A stretch of 64,000 nt of DNA from Olivibacter jilunii (GTDB lineage: Bacteria > Bacteroidota > Bacteroidia > Sphingobacteriales > Sphingobacteriaceae). The notes below the pieces were generated by a model. The model ran no database searches. It was not told where the DNA came from and worked only from the letters and a program-made list of their open reading frames with translations. Of the stretch, positions 44,061 through 52,576 are shown piece after piece; position 1 is the first letter of the stretch, and the number at the start of each line of letters is the position of its first letter. A program made the position numbers and the translations under genes. The DNA is taken from contig NZ_LR027848.1 of NCBI RefSeq assembly GCF_900607235.1, forward strand, positions 1,379,184 through 1,443,183, read 5' to 3'.

Positions 44061-44330
44061 ATGAATGATAATGGTAAAATAGTAGCTGCTTTGCTAGCAG
44101 GCTTGGCTGCGGGTGCAGCGTTAGGAATCTTATTCGCACCTGAAAAAGGCTCTGATACTAGAGATAAACTAAGCGACTCCTTAAAAGATTTGGGCGACGC
44201 AATTAAAGAGCGCACAGCAGAACAGGTGGAGCAGTTTAATGATTTGAAAGAACGTTTAGTGTCTACAATCAAGTCAAAAGTGAATAAAGGCGAGGCGAGC
44301 GTGGAAGAAGCATTGGAAGAACATGCGTGA
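44061..44330 (+). CDS. YtxH-like small membrane protein
   Basis: From the ATG at 44061 it is 90 aa with a hydrophobic N-terminus (VAALLAGLAAGAALGILFAPEKGSDTR) typical of YtxH/general-stress proteins, then a soluble helix. It opens a set of three co-oriented genes (with the holin-like and unknown proteins) resembling the stress-linked YtxH/phage-holin clusters of Bacteroidota. Confidence 0.75.
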   Translation: MNDNGKIVAALLAGLAAGAALGILFAPEKGSDTRDKLSDSLKDLGDAIKERTAEQVEQFNDLKERLVSTIKSKVNKGEASVEEALEEHA

Positions 44331-44387
44331 ATATAAATGAAATCCATTATAGATGTTGATAGCATCTATAATGGAAAAATATTATCT

Positions 44388-44765
44388 ATGGAAGAAAAAG
44401 ATACATTTTCAATTAAAGGTGTTGTCCAGAAGCTAAAAGAATATGTAGAAAACTATACTGACTTAGCTTATCTAAAATTTGTTGGACGCATTTCCAAAAT
44501 ACTTCCCGGAATTGCTGTTAGTGGTATAAGCCTCTTATTTGCTTTTTTTGTGGTATTCTATCTAAGTATGGCGCTCGCTTTTTTTATTGGGGAGCTTTTA
44601 GATAGCTACGCATTGGGCTTTGCCGTCACCGGATTGGTGTTCATCTTACTCATATTGCTTGTAGCAGCATTTAGACAAACGATCAAAAAGATGATCGCCA
44701 ATGTTTTTATAAAAATTTTTATTAGTCTACGTAAAGACGATGACGATGAAGAACAAAATAACTAA
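44388..44765 (+). CDS. Phage_holin_3_6-like membrane protein
   Basis: The start at 44388 is preferred over 44337. At 125 aa it has a soluble N-terminus and two long hydrophobic helices (PGIAVSGISLLFAFFVVFYLSMALAFF and ALGFAVTGLVFILLILLVAAF). This is the Phage_holin_3_6 (PF07332) layout, which despite the name is widespread in chromosomes and not linked to phage. It ends with an acidic DDDDEE tail. It overlaps the next gene. Confidence 0.7.
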   Translation: MEEKDTFSIKGVVQKLKEYVENYTDLAYLKFVGRISKILPGIAVSGISLLFAFFVVFYLSMALAFFIGELLDSYALGFAVTGLVFILLILLVAAFRQTIKKMIANVFIKIFISLRKDDDDEEQNN

Positions 44766-45234
44766 TATAGAAGAGCTACAAGCTGAAATTGCACGATTGA
44801 AGACAGTAAAGATGGAACAGGAAGCCTATTTGGAGCATCAGTTTGGGATCCTGAAGAATAAAATCAATAAGCCCGTTCATTTTTTTCAAAACATGTTTGC
44901 CTTTCTTCCCAATACGGCGAGCTTGTTTAGCAACATTGGTACAAAAGGGGGAGCTTTTCAAGGCGATTGGCTGACAAAGAGCTTGCGGGTAGGGTTACCT
45001 TTCCTTGTTAATCGCGTCTTTTTTAGAAAAGCAGGTTATGTCAAACGTATTTTAATGGGGTTGCTCTCAAGCCAAGCTGCTGGGTTCTTTAATAAAGAAC
45101 GCCTCGCTCAAGGGGTCGATGCCATTACGTCGTGGATAAGAAAGTCTACAAAGAAAAGCCATACTGCAAAATCCGGAAAAAATAGGCGAAGTGATTATAA
45201 CTTCGGTATCCCGCCCGATAGTGAAACGTATTAG
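44746..45234 (+). CDS. Unknown protein in the YtxH/holin-like operon
   Basis: A 162 aa protein beginning in an overlap with the holin-like gene. It starts with a coiled-coil stretch (NIEELQAEIARLKTVKMEQE), has an amphipathic middle, and ends in a basic tail (RKSTKKSHTAKSGKNRRSD). I do not recognise a family. Its place at the end of the small membrane operon suggests a partner in the same complex. Confidence 0.6.
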   Translation: MKNKITNIEELQAEIARLKTVKMEQEAYLEHQFGILKNKINKPVHFFQNMFAFLPNTASLFSNIGTKGGAFQGDWLTKSLRVGLPFLVNRVFFRKAGYVKRILMGLLSSQAAGFFNKERLAQGVDAITSWIRKSTKKSHTAKSGKNRRSDYNFGIPPDSETY

Positions 45235-45290
45235 CTAACTGCCGAAGCAGTAACTTGGAAAGTGCTGATGCTAACAACTTAATAACATAT

Positions 45291-45341
45291 TTCCCATAAA
45301 AAAAGCCATGATATTTATACCATGGCTTTTTTTTATGGGAA
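45291..45341. terminator. Bidirectional terminator between the holin-like operon and groL
   Basis: A stem of about 20 bp with one extra A/T base (45291-45310 with 45321-45341, loop of 10) contains an A run on one side and a T run on the other. It can stop the + strand operon and groL on the minus strand. Confidence 0.8.
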
Positions 45342-45350
45342 TGATTTATA

Positions 45351-46988
45351 TTACATCATGCCGCCCATGCCACCACCCATTGGAGGAGCACCGGCACCAG
45401 CTTTCTCATCTTCTGGCTCATCTGCTAATACACATTCGGTCGTTAAGAGCATCGAAGCGATTGAAGCTGCGTTTTCCAAGGCAACACGTGAAACCTTCGT
45501 AGGATCAATTACACCTGCGCTAATTAGATTTTCATATCTGTCAAAGCGAGCGTTGTAACCGAAATCACCGCTACCTTCTTTTACTTTCTGTACAACAATA
45601 GAACCTTCTACGCCAGCATTGTTACAGATTGTACGCAACGGCTCTTCGATAGCACGTTTAATAATGTTGATACCTGTGGTCTCATCTTCACTTTCTCCCT
45701 TAAGATTTTCAAGAGACTCAATAGCGCGGATAAAGGCTACACCGCCACCTGCAACAATACCTTCTTCAACAGCTGCGCGTGTTGCGTGAAGAGCATCATC
45801 TACACGGTCTTTCTTCTCTTTCATTTCTACTTCTGTAGCAGCACCAACATAAAGTACAGCCACACCGCCTGCTAATTTCGCTAAACGCTCTTGCAGTTTT
45901 TCACGGTCATAGTCAGATGTAGTCGTCTCGATTTGCGCTTTGATTTGGTTAACGCGACCTTTAATGGTTTCTACCTCACCTGAACCGTTGATAATAGTAG
46001 TGTTGTCTTTGTCAACAACAACTTTTTCAGCTTGTCCTAAGTAAGAAAGGTCTGCATTTTCTAGTTTGTAACCTCTTTCTTCCGAGATTACGGTACCACC
46101 TGTTAAGATCGCGATGTCCTCAAGCATAGCCTTACGACGGTCGCCAAAGCCAGGAGCTTTAACGGCAGCAACTTTCAATGAACCACGAATTTTATTAACT
46201 ACCAATGTAGCTAATGCTTCGCCATCCAAATCTTCAGCGATAATCAATAGCGGCTTGCCTGTCTGTACTTGCTTTTCCAGAATCGGAAGCAACTCTTTCA
46301 TATTGCTGATTTTTTTGTCATAAATCAATATGTAAGGATTCTCAAGCTCGGCCTCCATCTTTTCCGTGTTGGTAGCAAAATAAGGCGACAAATAACCGCG
46401 GTCAAATTGCATACCCTCTACGGTTTTTACTTCTGTCTCAGTACCTTTCGCTTCTTCTACAGTAATAACACCGTCTTTTCCAACTTTTTCCATCGCTTCT
46501 GCAATCAATTCACCAATGACTTCGTCATTGTTTGCAGAGATAGTAGCAACTTGTTTAATTTTACTATTGTCTTCTCCTACTGTTTGCGATTGTGCTTTTA
46601 AATTTTCAACAATAGTAGCAACAGCCTTGTCGATACCGCGTTTCAAATCCATTGGATTAGCACCGGCTGCAACGTTCTTAATACCTGCAGTCACAATGGC
46701 TTGTGCTAAAACTGTAGCCGTTGTTGTTCCGTCCCCTGCTTGGTCAGCGGTTTTAGAAGCTACTTCTTTCACCATCTGTGCACCCATGTTCTCTAGCGCA
46801 TCTTTTAAATCGATTTCTTTCGCTACAGTAACACCATCTTTAGTAATGGCAGGCGAACCAAATTTTTTCTCAATAATTACATTGCGTCCTTTTGGACCTA
46901 ATGTTACTTTGACAGCATTTGCTAAGATGTCAACACCTTTTTTTAAGGCATCACGCGCTTCTACGTTATATTTTACCTGTTTTGACAT
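45351..46988 (-). CDS. groL: Chaperonin GroEL
   Basis: A 545 aa GroEL with the ATP-binding [11 protein letters not shown], the apical [17 protein letters not shown], and the C-terminal Gly-Met tail (GGGMGGMM). It folds proteins in a double-ring cavity with GroES. It lies 103 bp behind groS in the same operon. Confidence 0.98.
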   Translation of the reverse strand: MSKQVKYNVEARDALKKGVDILANAVKVTLGPKGRNVIIEKKFGSPAITKDGVTVAKEIDLKDALENMGAQMVKEVASKTADQAGDGTTTATVLAQAIVTAGIKNVAAGANPMDLKRGIDKAVATIVENLKAQSQTVGEDNSKIKQVATISANNDEVIGELIAEAMEKVGKDGVITVEEAKGTETEVKTVEGMQFDRGYLSPYFATNTEKMEAELENPYILIYDKKISNMKELLPILEKQVQTGKPLLIIAEDLDGEALATLVVNKIRGSLKVAAVKAPGFGDRRKAMLEDIAILTGGTVISEERGYKLENADLSYLGQAEKVVVDKDNTTIINGSGEVETIKGRVNQIKAQIETTTSDYDREKLQERLAKLAGGVAVLYVGAATEVEMKEKKDRVDDALHATRAAVEEGIVAGGGVAFIRAIESLENLKGESEDETTGINIIKRAIEEPLRTICNNAGVEGSIVVQKVKEGSGDFGYNARFDRYENLISAGVIDPTKVSRVALENAASIASMLLTTECVLADEPEDEKAGAGAPPMGGGMGGMM

Positions 46989-47091
46989 AGTTTTTAAAGT
47001 TTAAAATTGCGTACATCGATCTTCTCTAGTTAATTATACGCGCTTTTAATGGTTAATGTTCGTTTTAATCTATTCTAAAAAGCTATACTGA

Positions 47092-47367
47092 CTAGATTAT
47101 AGCATAGATGTCGGATTCGCGCATAATTAAATACTCTTTTCCTTCGTAGGTTATTTCTGTTCCGGCATACTTACCGTACAGCACTTGGTCGCCCACTTTA
47201 ACAGTAATAGGCTCATCTTTTTTTCCCTCGCCAACAGCAACAACGGTTCCGCGTTGCGGTTTTTCCTTGGCGGTGTCAGGAATGTAGATACCTGATGCAG
47301 TTTTCTCTTCAGCAGCAGCAGCTTCTACTACTACTCTGTCTCCAATCGGTTTGATACTTAATGCCAT
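47092..47367 (-). CDS. groS: Co-chaperonin GroES
   Basis: A 91 aa GroES with the mobile loop region ([21 protein letters not shown]) and [15 protein letters not shown]. It caps GroEL. It is first in the groSL operon. The region upstream, up to the secG terminator at 47542, holds candidate heat-shock control sites. Confidence 0.97.
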   Translation of the reverse strand: MALSIKPIGDRVVVEAAAAEEKTASGIYIPDTAKEKPQRGTVVAVGEGKKDEPITVKVGDQVLYGKYAGTEITYEGKEYLIMRESDIYAII

Positions 47368-47512
47368 AATTGTACTAGATATTATTGTTTTTAATATTAG
47401 ATTAACGTTTCCGGGAAATTTTAAGTCATGAACTGTGCCAAAATCAAAAAGACGATTTTTGTTGTCATTTTTTCATTTCGAAGGCTCGTGATAATAGAAA
47501 TTTATTTTCAAC

Positions 47513-47540
47513 TTGTCAGCTTGGCTGAATATTTGGCAGA
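47513..47540 (-). promoter_or_regulatory. Repeated TTGnCnG-type elements upstream of groS
   Basis: Three similar elements follow each other on the + strand: TTGTCAG, TTGGCTG and TTTGGCAG (47513-47540), about 150-170 bp before the groS start. TTGTCAGCT (47513-47521) recurs before miaB at 52321-52329. Binding by a stress regulator is possible but not shown. Confidence 0.3.
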
Positions 47541-47541
47541 A

Positions 47542-47574
47542 AAAAGGGCAGTGCAGAATGTGCAATGCCCTTTT
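47542..47574 (-). terminator. Terminator of the secG operon
   Basis: AAAAGGGCAGTGCA (47542-47555) pairs with TGCAATGCCCTTTT (47561-47574) with one mismatch. On the minus strand it ends in a T run, directly downstream of secG. Confidence 0.75.
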
Positions 47575-47598
47575 GTTTTTTTACGGGTTTTAATATAA

Positions 47599-47964
47599 TT
47601 ACTTGGTAGTGTCGACAGACGCTGGTTTCTGCCCTTGCGGAGTAGCCGGAGTCGTCGCCGGTTTCTGTAAAGGAGCAGTCGGTGTAGCCGTCGGTGTAAT
47701 TTGTTTTTGCAGTTCTAATCCGGGATTAGAGCCAGTACCCGCGCCCGGGTTCGTAATATTCAACAATAGCGAAAATACCATAATCGCAATTACCAAAACC
47801 CATGTCCCTTTTTCCAAAATATCTCCTGTGCGTTGCACGCCCATGAGGTTGTTGGACCCGGCAAAACCTGAGGCTAAGCCACCTCCTTTCGGATTCTGGA
47901 TTAAAACAATAAATACCAAAAGCACACAGGCTAAAATGGTTAATACGATAAGTAATGTATACAT
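47599..47964 (-). CDS. secG: Preprotein translocase subunit SecG
   Basis: A 121 aa protein with two membrane helices and the SecG motif IQNPKGGGLASGFAGSNNLMGVQ. A Pro/Thr/Ala-rich tail follows, usual in Bacteroidota. It assists SecYEG in protein export. It ends the block that begins with miaB. Confidence 0.92.
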   Translation of the reverse strand: MYTLLIVLTILACVLLVFIVLIQNPKGGGLASGFAGSNNLMGVQRTGDILEKGTWVLVIAIMVFSLLLNITNPGAGTGSNPGLELQKQITPTATPTAPLQKPATTPATPQGQKPASVDTTK

Positions 47965-47976
47965 TTCTTTATGTGG

Positions 47977-49002
47977 TTAATTAATTCTACTTTCTAACGC
48001 TTTAATACGGTCGGCAAAATAAGCACTTTTTTTGGGATATTTCAAACTTAATTTCATGTAAGTATCGATTGCCTTATGATAAAGCCCCTGCTCTTCATAG
48101 ATTTGAGCCAAGGTCTCCGAAACAAAGTTAGATTGATCTTCGGCACTTTGCCTAGCCTTATTCTCGAGTGTGATCTGACTGGCTTGGGGAGGTCGAATCT
48201 GCGGTTCTTCTTTAATAAAGCGTTCGATAATCTCATCGGTTTTTTTCGGAACCTTAAAAGTGATGGTTCTGCTTTCCTTAATACTTAGCTTTTCTTCAGG
48301 CTCCTGCAAATGAAAGATGTTTTCTCGGATCTGCTGATCTAACACCAAATCACTAATATCGTTTTGTAATTTTTTTAACGAAGGCTTTCGGTTTGTGGCA
48401 TAAGGTTGATAAGTGTCCGCATAAGCTAAACGAGTTTTGTGAAGCCACCATACAAACGTGTACGGCATTAAATCGTCGTCATATTTCGAAACATCTTCTC
48501 TAGAGGCTTCTGTTTCTTCAGGAGAAGGGGGGGCTACACCTGTTGGTACTCTTTGGTCTTCTTCTGTATATATAACCTCAGGCTCGTCCGCAGATTCAGT
48601 GGTTTCATCAATTACATCTTCTTCTACAATGGCTGCTTCGGAAATAAACGCACTTTCCACGGCATGTTCCTTAAGGCGGTCTTGCCCCAAAACCTGATCG
48701 AGTTTTGCGACAGCATCGTCCTGACTTAACGTAAGGTCATTTAAAGGAGAATTGTAAATAAAGTTATAGAGCTGTTCCGGATCGCTTGCAAATAGCGCTG
48801 CCTTCTTAAAGATAGCTTGTTGATCACCCTTGTCCTGTGAACAGCGTTTAGCTTCTAAAAACCATAAGATATGACTGTAAGGATAGGCTTGCAGAAGTAA
48901 TGCCAAATCTTCTTGCTTCATCTGGGTAGAATCTGCCAGTAATCCATTAAATTTATGTCTTAATGATTGTTGCTCCACTGTCGACGATTTTACGCTTACC
49001 AA
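47977..49002 (-). CDS. TPR-containing protein in the lptE-secG block
   Basis: A 341 aa soluble protein starting at a TTG that overlaps the lptE stop by 7 bp, suggesting coupled translation; no other start fits. The first half is helical with an acidic, low-complexity middle (TTESADEPEVIYTEEDQ) and the C-terminus has a TPR (LAQIYEEQGLYHKAIDTYMKLSLKYP). Its function is unknown. The tight fit between lptE and secG hints at a role near the envelope (inference). Confidence 0.65.
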   Translation of the reverse strand: MVSVKSSTVEQQSLRHKFNGLLADSTQMKQEDLALLLQAYPYSHILWFLEAKRCSQDKGDQQAIFKKAALFASDPEQLYNFIYNSPLNDLTLSQDDAVAKLDQVLGQDRLKEHAVESAFISEAAIVEEDVIDETTESADEPEVIYTEEDQRVPTGVAPPSPEETEASREDVSKYDDDLMPYTFVWWLHKTRLAYADTYQPYATNRKPSLKKLQNDISDLVLDQQIRENIFHLQEPEEKLSIKESRTITFKVPKKTDEIIERFIKEEPQIRPPQASQITLENKARQSAEDQSNFVSETLAQIYEEQGLYHKAIDTYMKLSLKYPKKSAYFADRIKALESRIN

Positions 49003-49499
49003 TTGGCAAAAGCGCGGTTAAAAATATCTTCGGTTAACTGTCTATTGATTGCTTCAATAAGCGTTTGCTCCTGCGCCTGCACTGTACCGGTGAAATCCTG
49101 ATAGCGTGTAAAGCTCTGTTCAAAGCTGTTGTCCGGCTTGATGTTATCAACGTATTTTACACTCACCGTAATCGATAAACGATTGGCCTGCGCGCGATCT
49201 TGACCCCCAACCGCTGCCGAAGTAATGGCATAGCCGGTAATGCGTCCCTCAAAAATGGCATCGCCCTCGGAGGTCACTTGGCTTAATCGCGATTGGTTGC
49301 GAATACGCTCTTTTAATGCCTCGGTGAATTGCTGACTTAAATAAGGCACCACAATGGGAGCAGAATTTTCGAAAAATTGCACATTAAAGGTTTTCATTCC
49401 TTCGGGAATGGATGCCCCGTTAAGTTTATATACTCCACATGACTGGAGAAGCACTAAAAACGGGACCAATAAAAATGATAATCTAACAGCTCTAAGCAT
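48996..49499 (-). CDS. lptE: LptE-family LPS assembly lipoprotein
   Basis: The ATG at 49499 gives a lipobox LLQSC (lipidated Cys near residue 21); the longer frame starts at TTG and adds six residues. The rest fits the LptE family: GVYKLNGASIPEGMKTFNVQFFENSAP, a beta-rich core and a helical C-terminus. LptE plugs the LptD barrel that inserts lipopolysaccharide into the outer membrane. The gene overlaps the TPR gene downstream. Confidence 0.82.
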   Translation of the reverse strand: MLRAVRLSFLLVPFLVLLQSCGVYKLNGASIPEGMKTFNVQFFENSAPIVVPYLSQQFTEALKERIRNQSRLSQVTSEGDAIFEGRITGYAITSAAVGGQDRAQANRLSITVSVKYVDNIKPDNSFEQSFTRYQDFTGTVQAQEQTLIEAINRQLTEDIFNRAFANW

Positions 49500-49527
49500 C
49501 TTTTTACTTTCTGGCAATCGGGAACTC

Positions 49528-50766
49528 TTAACTTAAATTCAAATCTTTGATTTTACGATACAGCGTACGCTCTGAAATTCCAAGTTCTTGAGCCGCTAAT
49601 TTTCGCTTACCTTTATATTTTTTTAAAGCCCTTTTAATTAAATCGGATTCCTTTTCTACTAACGATAACGATTCTTCTATTTCTTCTGCATGGGGAGCGA
49701 TTTCAAAATTCTCTTTATTTGCAGGGGGTTGATGGATCGTTAATGGTGAGAAGGTTTCATTGCTTGATGATGTATTTGGCTGCACTTCCCGATATAATTG
49801 GTTTAAGTACGGAGAATTGTCGGAAATAGTATTGGAATTGATGCCATTTTTTAATAGCTCAACAACTAATTTTTTTAATTCCACCATATCTTTCTTCATG
49901 TCAAACAAAACCTTATACAGCAAGTCTCTCTCTGAAAAATCTTCGTTGGCTTTGTTCTCTAACCGCATAGGTAAGGTGCTTGTCCGCTCGTTGGGTAAAT
50001 AGCTTTGTAATATCTGTGCAGTAATCACTCGCTCCTTTTCAAGTACGGCGATCTGCTCCGCAATATTTTTTAATTGCCTTACATTACCCGGCCAATTGTA
50101 ATTGCTTAACAATTGTTGGGCATCATCGGTAAGCTGAATACTCGGACTTCTATATTTGTCCGTAAAATCCGCAACAAACTTGCGAAAAAGTAAATGAATA
50201 TCTTCCCTTCTGTCTCGTAACGGCGGGATCCGTAACGGAACAGTATTTAAGCGATAGTATAAGTCCTCTCTGAATTTGTTGGCCTTTACCGCATCATAAA
50301 CATCTACATTGGTTGCGGCAATCACTCGCACATTGGTTTTCTGTACCTTCGACGAGCCTACCCGCAAGTACTCACCGGATTCAAGCACGCGTAATAAACG
50401 CGCTTGCGTACTTAAAGGGAGCTCGGCCACTTCATCTAAAAAGATGGTTCCACCGTTGACTACCTCAAAATAACCTTTCCTTGCTTCGTGAGCACCTGTG
50501 AAGGAACCCTTTTCATGTCCAAATAGTTCGGAATCAATCGTTCCTTCGGGGATAGCACCGCAGTTTACAGCAATAAAAGCACCGTGTTTTCGGCTACTTA
50601 ATTGATGGATAATATGCGAAAATACTTCTTTACCACTGCCACTTTCCCCGGTGATTAAAATAGAGATGTCGGTTGGAGCCACCTGTCTAGCAACATCAAT
50701 GGCTCTATTTAATAAAGGCGAATTGCCGATAATACCAAATCTATTCTTAATATCTTGTATATCCAT
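49528..50766 (-). CDS. Sigma-54-dependent activator without receiver domain
   Basis: From the ATG at 50766 the protein is 412 aa: AAA+ domain almost from the start (Walker A GESGSGKE at 40-47, GSFTGA loop at 87-92 in place of GAFTGA, Walker B GGTIFLDE at 105-112, then LYYRLNTVPLRIPPLRDRREDI), a long linker, and a C-terminal Fis-type HTH (KLAAQELGISERTLYRKIKDL). There is no N-terminal receiver, GAF or PAS domain. The Ser for Ala change in the loop that contacts sigma-54 is a known conservative variant. Its targets are unknown. Confidence 0.88.
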   Translation of the reverse strand: MDIQDIKNRFGIIGNSPLLNRAIDVARQVAPTDISILITGESGSGKEVFSHIIHQLSSRKHGAFIAVNCGAIPEGTIDSELFGHEKGSFTGAHEARKGYFEVVNGGTIFLDEVAELPLSTQARLLRVLESGEYLRVGSSKVQKTNVRVIAATNVDVYDAVKANKFREDLYYRLNTVPLRIPPLRDRREDIHLLFRKFVADFTDKYRSPSIQLTDDAQQLLSNYNWPGNVRQLKNIAEQIAVLEKERVITAQILQSYLPNERTSTLPMRLENKANEDFSERDLLYKVLFDMKKDMVELKKLVVELLKNGINSNTISDNSPYLNQLYREVQPNTSSSNETFSPLTIHQPPANKENFEIAPHAEEIEESLSLVEKESDLIKRALKKYKGKRKLAAQELGISERTLYRKIKDLNLS

Positions 50767-50836
50767 TTGTTCTACTAATATTTTACGCCACACAGAATTG
50801 AATTGCCAATCCTACTGGATACATATAGATGCGTTA

Positions 50837-52273
50837 TCAAACAATCTTACCGATTAAGGTTGCTGATGTGCATGTCTCTGCCATTACATTGACATAGTCG
50901 CCAACTTTATATCGGGCATCAACGGGAAAAACAACCATGGCATTTTGATCATTACGACCGCAATAGTCCTTGTCAGATCTTTTTGAAAAACCTTCTATCA
51001 AAACTTTGTGTATCTTTCCGACCTGTTGCTGTAACCTGAAAAGACTGTGTGCCCGTTGTTTCTCTACTACTTCTGTTAATCTTCTCTTCTTTATCTCTTC
51101 CGGAATGTCATCAGCGTAACGCTTGGCAGCCAGTGTTCCGGGACGTTCCGAATAGGCAAACATATAAGCATAATCGTATTGCACATAGTCCATCATGGAA
51201 AGTGTATCCTGATGTTCTTCTTCCGTTTCGCTGCAAAAACCGGTAATCACATCTGTCGATATCGCACAGTCAGGGATAATTCGTTTTATGGTGTCAATAC
51301 GTTCTATGTACCATGCGCGATCATAAGTGCGGTTCATTAGTTCCAGTATCCGGCTATTGCCTGATTGAACGGGTAGATGTATATAGTTACAAATGTTCTC
51401 ATGCCTAGCGATGCTATATAGCACTTCATCGGTAATATCTTTGGGATGCGAGGTGGAAAATCGTACGCGGAGTAAGGGGTCAACAGCTGCCACCATTTCC
51501 AGTAATTTTGCAAAAGTAATCGCCGTATGATTTGCAGCAGCATCGTCTTCTTGAGGCGACCATTTATAGGAGTCCACATTCTGTCCTAACAAAGTAACTT
51601 CCCGATAACCGGCTTTAAATAAGTCTCGCGCTTCCTTAACAATAGAATAGGGGTCACGGCTGCGTTCTCTCCCACGGGTAAAAGGTACTACACAGAAGGA
51701 ACACATATTGTCGCAACCGCGCATGATCGATATAAACGCAGTAACGCCATTGGTATTTAATCGTACCGGATTGATATCAGCATAGGTTTCTTCGCGCGAG
51801 AGTAACACATTAACAGCCCGGCTACCATCATCTACTTTTTCGATTAAATTGGGTAAATCCCGATAGGCGTCCGGTCCAACAACTACATCAACTAGCTTTT
51901 CCTCCTCTAAGAATTTTGATTTTAAACGCTCGGCCATACATCCCAGTACACCTACAATCATTCCCGGCTTTTTTAGTTTAGCGGATTCAAATTCTTTTAG
52001 GCGGTTGCGCACGCGTTGTTCTGCGTTTTCGCGAATGGAACATGTATTGATAAAAACTACATCCGCTTCTTTATAATCGGGAGTAGTGCTGAAACCTTTA
52101 TCCAGTAGTATAGAAGCAACGATTTCACTATCAGCAAAGTTCATTTGACAACCATAACTTTCAATATAAAGTTTGCGTCCATTTTGCTCTTTATTATCAG
52201 ATAACATTACTGCTTCGCCTTGCCGCGATTCGTCGTGTTCTTTTAAACTCATTTCTGTCTCTATCATGGCCAT
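50837..52273 (-). CDS. miaB: tRNA-2-methylthio-N6-dimethylallyladenosine synthase MiaB
   Basis: A 478 aa radical-SAM methylthiotransferase. The UPF0004 cluster uses C42, C78 and C112; the radical-SAM cluster is C187, C191, C194 in [16 protein letters not shown]-terminal TRAM domain ends near the stop. It adds the 2-methylthio group to i6A37 of tRNAs. It opens the block with the sigma-54 activator, lptE, the TPR gene and secG. ATG 52267 is an alternative start. Confidence 0.95.
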   Translation of the reverse strand: MAMIETEMSLKEHDESRQGEAVMLSDNKEQNGRKLYIESYGCQMNFADSEIVASILLDKGFSTTPDYKEADVVFINTCSIRENAEQRVRNRLKEFESAKLKKPGMIVGVLGCMAERLKSKFLEEEKLVDVVVGPDAYRDLPNLIEKVDDGSRAVNVLLSREETYADINPVRLNTNGVTAFISIMRGCDNMCSFCVVPFTRGRERSRDPYSIVKEARDLFKAGYREVTLLGQNVDSYKWSPQEDDAAANHTAITFAKLLEMVAAVDPLLRVRFSTSHPKDITDEVLYSIARHENICNYIHLPVQSGNSRILELMNRTYDRAWYIERIDTIKRIIPDCAISTDVITGFCSETEEEHQDTLSMMDYVQYDYAYMFAYSERPGTLAAKRYADDIPEEIKKRRLTEVVEKQRAHSLFRLQQQVGKIHKVLIEGFSKRSDKDYCGRNDQNAMVVFPVDARYKVGDYVNVMAETCTSATLIGKIV

Positions 52274-52576
52274 GATTTAAGGCTACAAAACTACGAAATA
52301 ATTTTGGTTTTAATGACACTTTGTCAGCTATTGTTGGAAAGGTGGTTATTCATAGCATTAACAGCGCCGCGGTATAGACGAATACTAAAATACGATCATC
52401 AGGCTACTTCTTGCTTGAATGAAGTGACATTACCAACCTTTGCGAACAATCTGTATAAATCGGTGTTAATCGAAAAGAAGATATTTAACTTAGATGTGTT
52501 TTTATTTTACTAGTAATATTAAACCTATTCGTCAAGGTAGCATTTATTTGCAATTAGGACGTGTTAATCATACTAT
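52274..52576. other. 303 bp region between divergent miaB and the AsmA-like pair
   Basis: It holds the miaB promoter and palindrome at its left. The rest, to the AsmA-like start, has no convincing ORF or hairpin; a 69-codon frame here has no support. A weak promoter for the right-hand gene must lie in it but I cannot place it. Confidence 0.5.
52286..52326 (-). promoter_or_regulatory. Promoter box and palindrome before miaB
   Basis: The minus strand reads TAGTTTTG at 52293-52286, 13 bp before the miaB start. Upstream is a 13 bp palindrome TGACA-ctt-TGTCA (52314-52326), about where the -33 region would be. No TTG is seen at the consensus distance. The palindrome may be an operator. Confidence 0.4.

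Noticed and set aside
44388..44765. Prophage or lysis module because of the holin-like gene
   Set aside because: There is no endolysin, capsid, integrase or other phage gene; the family is common in bacterial chromosomes.
47440..47460. A sigma-54-like site, minus-strand TTGGCACAGTTCATGA before groS
   Set aside because: The -24 element fits but the -12 GC is GA and the TTGC block is missing, so it does not meet the strict consensus; a sigma-54 origin of groS is not supported.
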